24,352 nucleotides of DNA from JAMIFN01 sp964608575. GTDB lineage: Bacteria > Pseudomonadota > Gammaproteobacteria > Burkholderiales > Burkholderiaceae_C. The stretch is from contig CAZSPW010000013.1 in the NCBI GenBank assembly GCA_964608575.1, positions 1 to 24,352 on the forward strand, written 5' to 3'. A program made the translations under genes and the position numbers. Each line of letters begins with the position of its first letter. Within the stretch, counting starts at the first letter, position 1. This document shows positions 15,416-23,672 of the stretch, one piece after another. The notes beneath the pieces are model-generated. The model ran no database searches. It was not told where the DNA came from and worked only from the letters and a program-made list of their open reading frames with translations.

Positions 15416-16513
15416 TTAACGCCGAATCACCAGCCAAGTGAAAGTTCCCAGCGCCACGCTGCCAAATACCATGCTGGGTAGAGCTGCGGCCAGCCACGGC
15501 GTCCAGCCGCGCAGATCGCCGATATGGTTGGCCACATTGTTAAAGAGGTAAAAACCGATACCTATCATCACCCCGGCAAACACATAGCCCGCTGCCGTGC
15601 CATTGCGGTGGTGCAAATAGGCAAAGGGCAGCGCCAACATGACCATGACCAAGCAACTCAAGGGGTAGAGCACTTTGCGCCATAGCGCAATTTCGTATTT
15701 GGCGGGGTTTTGCTGATTGGCTTTGAGGTGTTCGGTATAGCGATACAGATCCAAAGTGGCCATACTGCCTGGGCTGACCATGGCGGTTTTCACCATCTCG
15801 GCGCTCAGATGGCTAGGCCACTGGTATCGCTGCAAGTTTTCAAAACGGATGCCCTCTACATCCAAGCTTTGTTCTTGCTGTGCAGGAATAAAGGCTGGGT
15901 AGTAGCGGATACGCACCTGTTGCAAATCCCAAACGCCCTGCTGGATTTGCCCTTTGTGTGCATCAATACGGGTTTGTAGATGGCCTTGCTTGTCAAACTG
16001 TAAAAGGGTGACCTCTTCGACTTGCTGATTCGCACTGGATAAAGCCGAAACGCGCACGAAAAACTGCCCTGCATCTTGTTTGTCGCGCAGCCAAGCGCCG
16101 CTGGCGCGTTGCTCGCCTTTGATGCGATCGGCCAAACGATTGCTGGCGGGGGCAATATAGTCGCCCAAACTCATGGTCAGCACGGTAAACAGCGCCCCTA
16201 TGCCCAGCAGGGTGGCCAGCATACGCCCTGGCCCCAAACCGCTGGTGCGCATGATGGTGAATTCAGAGTTCAGCGCCAAACGGCTCAAGACCAGCACGCA
16301 GCCGATGAGCACGCCTATGGGCAGCAAATCGTATAAATGGTCGGGCATCAGCGCCAGTACATAGGCCAAGGCTTGGCTGATGCCATAGCCTGTTTTTAAG
16401 CTGCCCAGTTCATCGACTAAATCAAAAAAGCCAAACAACAGCAAAAACGCAGCACAAACCATGGCGCTGGCCGAGAGAATTTGCCCAAACAGAAAACGGC
16501 GGATGATGCGCAT
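15416..16513 (-). CDS. lptG: LPS export permease LptG
   Basis: LptG pairs with LptF as the inner-membrane permease of the LptB2FG ABC exporter that extracts LPS and feeds it to LptC. The 365-residue product (MRIIRRFLFGQIL...) has the YjgP/YjgQ layout: three N-terminal membrane helices (about 15-35, 60-80, 95-120), a periplasmic beta-jellyroll of about 140 residues, and three C-terminal helices (SCLVMVMLALPFAYLHHR onward). The coupling-helix region NSEFTIMRTSGLGPGRML is visible. It follows lptF by 15 nt on the same strand. lptB and lptC are not in the window. Confidence 0.93.
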   Translation of the reverse strand: MRIIRRFLFGQILSASAMVCAAFLLLFGFFDLVDELGSLKTGYGISQALAYVLALMPDHLYDLLPIGVLIGCVLVLSRLALNSEFTIMRTSGLGPGRMLATLLGIGALFTVLTMSLGDYIAPASNRLADRIKGEQRASGAWLRDKQDAGQFFVRVSALSSANQQVEEVTLLQFDKQGHLQTRIDAHKGQIQQGVWDLQQVRIRYYPAFIPAQQEQSLDVEGIRFENLQRYQWPSHLSAEMVKTAMVSPGSMATLDLYRYTEHLKANQQNPAKYEIALWRKVLYPLSCLVMVMLALPFAYLHHRNGTAAGYVFAGVMIGIGFYLFNNVANHIGDLRGWTPWLAAALPSMVFGSVALGTFTWLVIRR

Positions 16514-16528
16514 ATTGGGTCATTCTTA

Positions 16529-17623
16529 TTAAGATGAAAGGCCGGCAGTCGCAGCGCGACGGCTTTGGAAAAATGGCAGGCTGCCTTGGCGCTGTAGCAA
16601 CAAGCCATAACAAGCCAGAAACAGGCCGCCGTGCAGTATCAACAGCCACCAGCCTAGAGCAATTTGCCCTTTGGCGACCCAGTTTTGGCCAAAATTGATC
16701 AGGTTGTAATACACGGCAAAGCTCATCAAGGCCAGCGCCAAATGGCTGCCTTTGCCGCTGCGTTGGGTGTTTTTAATCAAGAGCAGCGCCAGCAGCAACA
16801 AATTGATGGCGGCCAACGCCATGCCTATGCGCCAAGACAGTTCGCCGCGCCCCTCGGCCGTTTGCATCAGCATATGACTCGGCTGGCTACGGGTTTGCGT
16901 TTGCAGCGCGCTTATGGGTGCGTCTTGAATACGGGTGTTGTACTGGCTAAAAGTGCTGATATTGTGCTCGCCTGTTTGGGTATCAAAGCTCACGCTTTGC
17001 CCTTGGCTCAGCTCCAGGTGGGCGCTGCCGTTGGGAGCGCGCACGATGCGCCCAGCTTGCGCCGTGGTGACGGTGTTTTTGCCATCTTTTTCGCCATAAA
17101 TAAAGACCTGGCCGCTTTGGTTTTGCCCGCTTTGGCTTTCGGTAAAAAACACGCGGGTGCCTGCTTTATTGCGCTGAAATTCGCCCGGTGCGATACGGTC
17201 AATATCGCTGCGCTGGGCAAACTCGCTGCGCAGTTGTTCGATTTGCCCATTTGCCCATGGCCAAATTAACAGGCCAGAGGCGGCAATGGCCAGTAGCACG
17301 GGCCAGGAAAACCGCACAATGGGGCGCAAAAACGCCATCAAACTTTGGCCGCTGGCAAACCAAACGGCCATTTCCGAATCTTGGTACCAGCGCACCAAAC
17401 TGCTGGTGATGCTGAGGAAGAGGCTGAGCGTCAAAATCGTGGGCATAAAGCTCAGCGTTAGATAACTCATGATGAGGAAAATATCCTGCGGATTGACGCT
17501 GCCTTTATTCGCCAGCGCCAAGGTGCGGATCAGCATCATCGTCATGACGATGGATAGCAGCACGATTAACACGGCGGTAAAGTTCTGCGCTAGTTCGCGC
17601 CGAATCGAGGCATAAAATATCAA
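16529..17623 (-). CDS. lptF: LPS export permease LptF
   Basis: LptF is the partner permease of LptG. The 364-residue product starts at TTG (17621-17623) with MIFYASIRRELAQNF, matching the N-terminus of Burkholderiales LptF as I recall it, so the rare start is preferred. Features are helix 1 (TAVLIVLLSIVMTMMLIRTL), helix 2-3 (MPTILTLSLFLSITSSLVRWYQDSEMAVWFASG, with the coupling helix), the periplasmic beta-rich region at about 120-265, and C-terminal helices. It is divergent from pepA across 99 bp, the same arrangement as in E. coli (lptFG versus pepA-holC). Confidence 0.93.
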   Translation of the reverse strand: MIFYASIRRELAQNFTAVLIVLLSIVMTMMLIRTLALANKGSVNPQDIFLIMSYLTLSFMPTILTLSLFLSITSSLVRWYQDSEMAVWFASGQSLMAFLRPIVRFSWPVLLAIAASGLLIWPWANGQIEQLRSEFAQRSDIDRIAPGEFQRNKAGTRVFFTESQSGQNQSGQVFIYGEKDGKNTVTTAQAGRIVRAPNGSAHLELSQGQSVSFDTQTGEHNISTFSQYNTRIQDAPISALQTQTRSQPSHMLMQTAEGRGELSWRIGMALAAINLLLLALLLIKNTQRSGKGSHLALALMSFAVYYNLINFGQNWVAKGQIALGWWLLILHGGLFLACYGLLLQRQGSLPFFQSRRAATAGLSS

Positions 17624-17661
17624 AGCATATCCTTCACGGGTTCTTCTCTTACTCTTGTCTT

Positions 17662-17683
17662 GGGCGCAGTGCCTACTGCGCCC
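17662..17683 (+). promoter_or_regulatory. Strong hairpin in the pepA leader
   Basis: GGGCGCAGT (17662-17670) and ACTGCGCCC (17675-17683) form a perfect 9-bp stem with the 4-nt loop GCCT. It lies in the lptF-pepA divergent gap, 39 nt before the pepA ATG. The following bases are T/A-rich but lack a clean T-run. Confidence 0.5.
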
Positions 17684-17722
17684 TCTAACATCTATTTTCT
17701 AGCTCTCAATAGGTCAGACTTT

Positions 17723-19171
17723 ATGAAACACCAACTGCACGCCCTGGAAGACTTAGCGCAAGGCGCTGCCAGCATAGAGGCCGATGCCCTGCTGCTGCTG
17801 CTCGATCAAGCGCAGCTCAAAGCCTTGGGTGGCAAAGCCGCAGCTAAAACGGCTTTAGGCAAATGGTTGGCAGCAGCCTTGGCAGCCAAAGATTTTAGCG
17901 GTGCTAAGGGTGAAGTGTTGCAGGCCTACCAAGCGACTGGTTTTGTTGCCCGTCGCGTCTTGCTGGTAGGCTGCGAGCAGGGGCAGGCGAGGCAGGAAGC
18001 TGCAGCGGTGCAAACCGCGCTAGCGCAATGCGCTGGCAAAGGCATTAGCCGCATTGCCATCGCAGGTTTTAACCATCTGCAAGCAGTAGTGGGCGCTGCG
18101 GCAGCGGCACTCTATGCCTATGATTTGACGCTGGCGAAAAAAAATCCACGCGCAACGCAAAGTTTGCATTTCTACCAAGGCAAAGCCGATAAAACGGCTA
18201 AAGCTGAATTTGCGCAAGCCTTGGCGCAGGCCGAAGGCGTGCAATTGGCGCGTGAGCTGGGCAATATGCCAGCCAACTACGCCACGCCCACGCATTTGGC
18301 GCAAACGGCGCAAAAGCTGGCTGCGGGCAGCAAAAACCTGATTTGCAAAGTGCTGGAAAAGCGCGATGCGGAAAAACTCAAAATGGGCGCTTTTCTCTCG
18401 GTGGCGGCGGCCTCTGCTCAGGCGCCTAAATTCATCGAGCTGAAATATACGGGAGCCGGCAAAGCCGCGCCCGTGGTTTTGGTTGGCAAGGGCATTACTT
18501 TTGACACGGGTGGCATCAGCCTCAAGCCTGGCGCGGGCATGGACGAGATGAAATACGATATGTGCGGCGCTGCCAGCGTGCTCGGCGTATTTGCTGCGCT
18601 GGCGCGCTTGCAGCCCAAAATCAATGTGGTGGGTTTGATACCCACTTGTGAAAATATGCCAGCAGGCAATGCTACCAAGCCGGGTGATGTGATCACGGCT
18701 ATGGATGGCACGACCATCGAAGTGCTCAATACCGATGCCGAAGGGCGCTTGATTTTGTGCGATGCGCTGTGTTATGCCGCCCGTTTTAAGCCCAAGGCTA
18801 TAGTCGATATTGCCACCCTGACTGGCGCTTGCGTGATTGCGCTGGGCGGGGTGCGCAGTGGTTTGTTCAGCAACGATGATGCCTTGGCTGCGGCTTTGAG
18901 CGCGGCCGGTGATGAGGCACAAGACCTGTGCTGGCGTATGCCCCTAGATGCCGATTACGCCGATGGCCTGAAAAGCAAATACGCCGATGTGGCCAATGTG
19001 GCCGGGCGCGAAGCGGGCGCTGTCACGGCGGCCAAATTCCTGCACCGCTTTGTCGGCGATACGCCTTGGGCACACCTGGATATTGCGGGCACAGCGTGGA
19101 AATCGGGCGCAGCCAAAGGCGCGACGGGGCGACCTGTTGGTTTGCTGTTGCAGTATCTGCTGGCGCGTTAA
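17723..19171 (+). CDS. pepA: Leucyl aminopeptidase (M17), PepA
   Basis: PepA removes N-terminal residues from peptides with two metal ions; in E. coli it also acts as a DNA-binding factor in Xer recombination and carAB control. The 482-residue product has the metal-binding stretch GKGITFDTGGISLKP (Lys256, Asp261), the M17 signature NTDAEGRL (336-343) and DIATLTGACVIALG. I chose the ATG at 17723 (MKHQLHALEDL), with AGGT 8 nt upstream. A TTG-initiated extension from 17660 would run through the leader hairpin and lacks family resemblance. The order pepA-holC is conserved in proteobacteria. Confidence 0.95.
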   Translation: MKHQLHALEDLAQGAASIEADALLLLLDQAQLKALGGKAAAKTALGKWLAAALAAKDFSGAKGEVLQAYQATGFVARRVLLVGCEQGQARQEAAAVQTALAQCAGKGISRIAIAGFNHLQAVVGAAAAALYAYDLTLAKKNPRATQSLHFYQGKADKTAKAEFAQALAQAEGVQLARELGNMPANYATPTHLAQTAQKLAAGSKNLICKVLEKRDAEKLKMGAFLSVAAASAQAPKFIELKYTGAGKAAPVVLVGKGITFDTGGISLKPGAGMDEMKYDMCGAASVLGVFAALARLQPKINVVGLIPTCENMPAGNATKPGDVITAMDGTTIEVLNTDAEGRLILCDALCYAARFKPKAIVDIATLTGACVIALGGVRSGLFSNDDALAAALSAAGDEAQDLCWRMPLDADYADGLKSKYADVANVAGREAGAVTAAKFLHRFVGDTPWAHLDIAGTAWKSGAAKGATGRPVGLLLQYLLAR

Positions 19172-19174
19172 GGT

Positions 19175-19198
19175 GCTAAAGCGTTAAAGCGTTAAAGC
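19175..19198 (+). repeat. Three tandem 8-bp units after pepA
   Basis: The unit GTTAAAGC occurs twice (19183-19198), preceded by the variant GCTAAAGC (19175-19182), immediately after the pepA stop codon. It may be a replication-slippage tract; no function is apparent. Confidence 0.6.
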
Positions 19199-19236
19199 GG
19201 CTCGCCCATAGACGGAAATTCCATGACGCAAACCCC

Positions 19237-19686
19237 ATGACGGAAATCAGCTTTCACCTCAATATTGTTGATATGCAGGACTATACGCTGCGGCTTTTGC
19301 ACAAAGCCTGGCGTAGTCAGCCGCGCGTGGCTTTGCTGGGGGATGAAGATTTTTTGCAGGGCATCAGCGCCGCCCTTTGGGGACAAGCGCCCACAGCCTT
19401 TGTGCCGCATTGCTGGGCTAGCGATGAAGTGCGCATGCAAGATGCCGGGCGTTTGGTCTTGACTACACCTGCAGCTTTGGGCGCAGTCAGCCCCGCTTTT
19501 GATGTTTTGTTGAAACTGGGGCAGGGCACTGAGCCAGCTGCGGGTTTTGAGCGCTTTGCGCGTTTGATTGAGTTAGTGCCCGCTGATGAGGCGGCAGTCG
19601 CCGACGCGCGTGCGCGCTGGAAGCATTATCACAAGCGCGGCTATCCCCTGAGCCTGCATGACAGAGCCGCAGGGCGAGGCGGCTAG
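19237..19686 (+). CDS. holC: DNA polymerase III chi subunit
   Basis: Chi links the clamp loader, through psi, to single-stranded DNA-binding protein at the replication fork. The 149-residue product begins MTEISFHLNIVDMQDYTLRLLHKAW and contains the HolC pattern FVPHCWASDEV, LVLTT, a central FDVLLKLG and a basic ending WKHYHKRGYPLSLHD. Length fits the family (about 140-150). It lies 65 nt after pepA, the usual neighbour. Its ATG overlaps the stop of a five-codon reading frame beginning at 19223, which has the better Shine-Dalgarno-like GGAAA. A weak 28-bp-spaced direct repeat of GACGGAAAT flanks this start. Confidence 0.9.
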   Translation: MTEISFHLNIVDMQDYTLRLLHKAWRSQPRVALLGDEDFLQGISAALWGQAPTAFVPHCWASDEVRMQDAGRLVLTTPAALGAVSPAFDVLLKLGQGTEPAAGFERFARLIELVPADEAAVADARARWKHYHKRGYPLSLHDRAAGRGG

Positions 19687-19690
19687 AAAT

Positions 19691-19696
19691 TACAAT
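19691..19696 (+). promoter_or_regulatory. -10-like box before the hypothetical gene at 19704
   Basis: TACAAT ends 7 bases before the ATG at 19704. If used, transcription would start at or next to the ATG, giving a leaderless or near-leaderless message. No -35 box is evident, so it may be chance. Confidence 0.3.
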
Positions 19697-19703
19697 CGAA
19701 CCT

Positions 19704-20243
19704 ATGTCCTTTCCATCTGCCCCGCGCACACCCCCTGCCTTTATTCCCACACTCAAGCCCTTGCAAGAGGGCGAAGCGCAGGCCGTGCAAGCTGCGCCCT
19801 TGTTAATAGACTTGCCGCTGCTGGAAGAAGAAGTCTTGCCACCAGAGGCGCAGCTAGGCTCAACGCCTATGCATCTGCCTTTGCGTGCCATGCCCAATAT
19901 CGATTTGAATTTGGGTGATGCGCGTGTGGGTGTGCTCGCTAGTGCTGCTGCTCCTGCTGCAACCCGCCCTGGGGCGCAGCCTGCTGCAACCCGTGCTGAG
20001 CTGGGCGCGCGTCAAGGTATCAACGACAGTGCCAGCCAAGCCGAGCAAATGCGCACGCGCTTATTGCAGCGCGTGGATGTTATTGTGCAGCGCCGTGTGC
20101 GCGAAGCGGCCACGGCAATTGCACTCGAGCACGCGCAAAACCTGCTGCAAGAATTACGCCCTGCGCTAGAGAAAGCCATTATCGAATCGGTCAACGAAGC
20201 CCTAGCCCTGGAAGTGGGCGCCAGTTCGCAGCTATCTGGCTAA
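19704..20243 (+). CDS. Hypothetical protein, Pro/Ala-rich with C-terminal helical region
   Basis: I do not recognise a characterised function. The 179-residue product has a low-complexity, Pro/Ala/Leu-rich first half (about 1-105), including two copies of an AAxRxGA-like segment encoded by a direct DNA repeat of CCTGCTGCAACCCG near 19955-19993. The second half (about 110-172) is predicted helical by pattern: EQMRTRLLQRVDVIVQRRV, then EHAQNLLQELRPALEKAIIESVNEAL, which could form a coiled coil. It has no signal peptide or membrane segment. Genes of this shape directly after holC occur in other Burkholderiales, as I recall (possibly the DUF2486 group, not verified). It begins 17 nt after the holC stop and probably shares its transcript. 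Confidence 0.7.
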   Translation: MSFPSAPRTPPAFIPTLKPLQEGEAQAVQAAPLLIDLPLLEEEVLPPEAQLGSTPMHLPLRAMPNIDLNLGDARVGVLASAAAPAATRPGAQPAATRAELGARQGINDSASQAEQMRTRLLQRVDVIVQRRVREAATAIALEHAQNLLQELRPALEKAIIESVNEALALEVGASSQLSG

Positions 20244-20288
20244 TGCTGGCGCAGCTACAATAGCGGGCTTGTTTTCTTTTCTTTTTAA

Positions 20289-20320
20289 GCAAGCGTTGGA
20301 ATGCACCTTTGAACGCTTGC
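20289..20320 (+). promoter_or_regulatory. Inverted repeat just before the ispB TTG start
   Basis: GCAAGCGTT (20289-20297) and AACGCTTGC (20312-20320) are perfectly complementary over 9 bp with a 14-nt loop. The 3' arm ends 10 nt before the TTG start, covering the place where a ribosome-binding site should be. A T-rich stretch (20271-20286) precedes it rather than follows it, so it is not a terminator for the plus strand. Confidence 0.4.
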
Positions 20321-20330
20321 GGCTGCCGTT

Positions 20331-21320
20331 TTGAACTCCACCCCCACACCCGCTTACACGCGTTTACTTGCTGCTGATATGCAGGCCTTGGACGCTTTGA
20401 TTGCCCAGCAATTGCAGTCTGGGGTGGTCTTGGTCGCGCAAGTGGCGCAATACATCGTGGCCTCAGGCGGCAAACGCGTGCGGCCAGTTTTACTGATGCT
20501 GATGAGCCACGCCCTAGGCGTGAGCAATGCCCGTATCCAAGCGCAGCGCATCAATTTAGCCGCCGTGGTCGAATTTATCCACACCGCCACCTTGTTGCAT
20601 GACGATGTGGTCGATGATTCGCAGTTGCGCCGCGGCCGCCCTACAGCCAATAACACTTTTGGCAACCCTGCCAGCGTGTTAGTGGGCGACTTCATCTACA
20701 CCCGCGCCTTCCAAATGATGGTGGCCGCTGGTGATATGCGCATCATGGAAATTTTGGCCGATGCCACCAATGTCATTGCCGAAGGCGAAGTGCTGCAACT
20801 GATGAATGTGCACGATGCCAGCGTGGATGAGGCGCGTTATCTGCAAGTCATCCAATCCAAAACTGCCAAATTGTTTGAAGCCAGCTGCCGTTTGGCGGCG
20901 GTGCTGGCGGGCAGCAGCCCTGAGCTGGAGGCCGCCTGTGCTGATTTTGGCACGGCCATAGGCACGGCTTTTCAAATCATCGACGATGTGCTCGATTACG
21001 ATGGCGAAGTCGCGGCCATAGGCAAAAATGTGGGGGACGATCTGCGTGAAGGCAAAGCCACGCTGCCCTTGATTTTTGCTATGCAGCGCGCCGCGCCCGA
21101 AGATGCGGCCATCATCCGCCACGCGATTGAAACGGGCGGCTTGGACGAATTGCCGCGCATCAGTGCCTTGGTACACAGCACAGGGGCCTTGGAAGCGACC
21201 CGCGCCGTGGCCGCCAAGCAAGCCCAGCGCGCCGCTGATTTGTTGGCAGCCTTGCCCGATAACCCCTACCGCGCCGCCTTGTTGGAAATGGCGCAGGCAG
21301 CAGTGGCTAGGCGGGTTTAG
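20331..21320 (+). CDS. ispB: Polyprenyl (octaprenyl) diphosphate synthase
   Basis: This trans-prenyltransferase extends farnesyl diphosphate with IPP to make the quinone side chain. The 329-residue product has the first Asp-rich motif HDDVVDDSQLRRGRPT (DDVVD at 91-95), the second QIIDDVLDYDG (DDVLD at 218-222), GGKRVRP for IPP binding and KTAKLFEASC. Chain length (C40 in E. coli) is inferred by homology, not read from the sequence. The reading frame is closed upstream at 20310 and the only start giving a family-like N-terminus is TTG at 20331; an ATG at codon 17 is the alternative. No good Shine-Dalgarno is seen. obg and rplU, common neighbours, are absent. Confidence 0.93.
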   Translation: MNSTPTPAYTRLLAADMQALDALIAQQLQSGVVLVAQVAQYIVASGGKRVRPVLLMLMSHALGVSNARIQAQRINLAAVVEFIHTATLLHDDVVDDSQLRRGRPTANNTFGNPASVLVGDFIYTRAFQMMVAAGDMRIMEILADATNVIAEGEVLQLMNVHDASVDEARYLQVIQSKTAKLFEASCRLAAVLAGSSPELEAACADFGTAIGTAFQIIDDVLDYDGEVAAIGKNVGDDLREGKATLPLIFAMQRAAPEDAAIIRHAIETGGLDELPRISALVHSTGALEATRAVAAKQAQRAADLLAALPDNPYRAALLEMAQAAVARRV

Positions 21321-21355
21321 CTTTAGTTTTTAGCTGTTTTTGCAGTTTTTTTCGA

Positions 21356-21386
21356 TAGCTGCTCAGGCAGTTATTTCGGCCTGAAT
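21356..21386 (+). repeat. Dispersed intergenic repeat, copy C (divergent)
   Basis: It keeps TAGCTGCTCAGGCAG, then a changed 7-nt spacer TTATTTC, then GGCCTGAAT: seven differences from copy A, mostly in the spacer. The tail with ACTTAAATTTG follows. It lies between ispB and purH in the direction of transcription and contains an ATG (21385) in frame with purH. Confidence 0.75.
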
Positions 21387-21441
21387 GGCTGATTTGATAC
21401 TTAAATTTGATTTTTATTTTGATAGCAAAGGTCTGCAATTT

Positions 21442-23058
<1,617 letters not shown>

Positions 23059-23085
23059 ACGGCCTGCCTATAATCACGCAAACCA

Positions 23086-23110
23086 AAAAGGCGGGCACCA
23101 CCCGCCTTTT
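23086..23110 (+). terminator. Rho-independent terminator after purH
   Basis: GGCGGG (23090-23095) pairs with CCCGCC (23101-23106) around the loop CACCA, extended by AAAA and TTTT. A TATAAT sits upstream at 23069-23074, so a transcript begun there for rnk would have to pass this hairpin. Confidence 0.88.
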
Positions 23111-23151
23111 GTCTTGCAGCGTTTCACACTGATTTCTTTGGGGAGTTTTCC

Positions 23152-23604
23152 ATGAGCCAGCCGCCTCTTATTATTTCTGCCTTAGATGCACAACGCCTGC
23201 GCAATATGCTCGACAGCGGTGCCCACGACCATATGCCTGGTGTGGATGCCTTGTCCGACGAAATCGATCGCGCCACGATAGTGGAGCCGCAGCAGGTGCC
23301 GCCTGATGTGGTGACCATGAACTCGACCGTGCGCTTTATCAATGACAGCACGGGGCAAGAATTTCAGCTCAAGCTGGTTTATCCCGAAGATGTCGCGACC
23401 CGCTTGGCGGGCGAGCCCACCAAACTGGCGCAAGACGAAGCCCCTGTGCAGGTGGTTTCAGTGCTGGCGCCCGTGGGCAGCGCCTTGCTGGGGCTGGCTG
23501 TAGGCCAAAGCATAGATTGGCAAATTCCAGGCGGTAAACGCCTGCAATTGCGCATCTTGCAAGTGCTGCGCCAGCCTGAAGCTGAAGGCAATTATTTACT
23601 CTAA
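23152..23604 (+). CDS. rnk: Nucleoside diphosphate kinase regulator (Rnk/GreA-like)
   Basis: Rnk binds RNA polymerase like a short Gre factor and affects nucleoside diphosphate kinase levels in E. coli and Pseudomonas. The 150-residue product aligns with E. coli Rnk along its length: PPLIISALDAQRLRNML, ELDRA-like SDEIDRATIVEPQQVPPDVVTMNS, the FKBP-like C-terminal domain with LKLVYPEDV, VLAPVGSALLGLAVGQSIDWQIPGG and the ending QPEAEGNYLL. It is longer than E. coli Rnk (136) through an insert near LAGEPTKLAQDEAPVQ. A GGGGAG Shine-Dalgarno lies 7 nt before the ATG. GreA itself is excluded by the DVVTMNS motif and short N-terminal region. Confidence 0.92.
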   Translation: MSQPPLIISALDAQRLRNMLDSGAHDHMPGVDALSDEIDRATIVEPQQVPPDVVTMNSTVRFINDSTGQEFQLKLVYPEDVATRLAGEPTKLAQDEAPVQVVSVLAPVGSALLGLAVGQSIDWQIPGGKRLQLRILQVLRQPEAEGNYLL

Positions 23605-23621
23605 AAACGCTTCAAAAAAAT

Positions 23622-23652
23622 GAGCTGCCCAGGCAGATTTGACGGCTTAAAA
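23622..23652 (+). repeat. Dispersed intergenic repeat, copy D
   Basis: It reads GAGCTGCCCAGGCAG, spacer ATTTGAC, then GGCTTAAAA, three differences from copy A. The palindrome is better here (CTGCC with GGCAG). Its A/T-rich tail, containing GAGACATAAAA, ends exactly at the cobQ ATG (23673). It lies 17 nt after the rnk stop. Confidence 0.85.
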
Positions 23653-23672
23653 CCCATAAATGAGACATAAAA

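Noticed and set aside
18410..18440. CTGCTCAGGCGCCTAAA inside pepA resembles the dispersed repeat with its spacer missing.
   Set aside because: It is within a coding region, lacks the GCAG arm and 7-nt spacer, and encodes ordinary PepA residues; likely chance.
18020..18922. 300-codon open frame on the minus strand within pepA.
   Set aside because: Shadow of pepA; rich in His/Arg/Gln as expected for an antisense frame, no domain.
23605..23672. Cobalamin riboswitch before cobQ.
   Set aside because: The gap is only 68 bp and filled by repeat copy D; no B12-box-like sequence is seen and the space is too short for the riboswitch.
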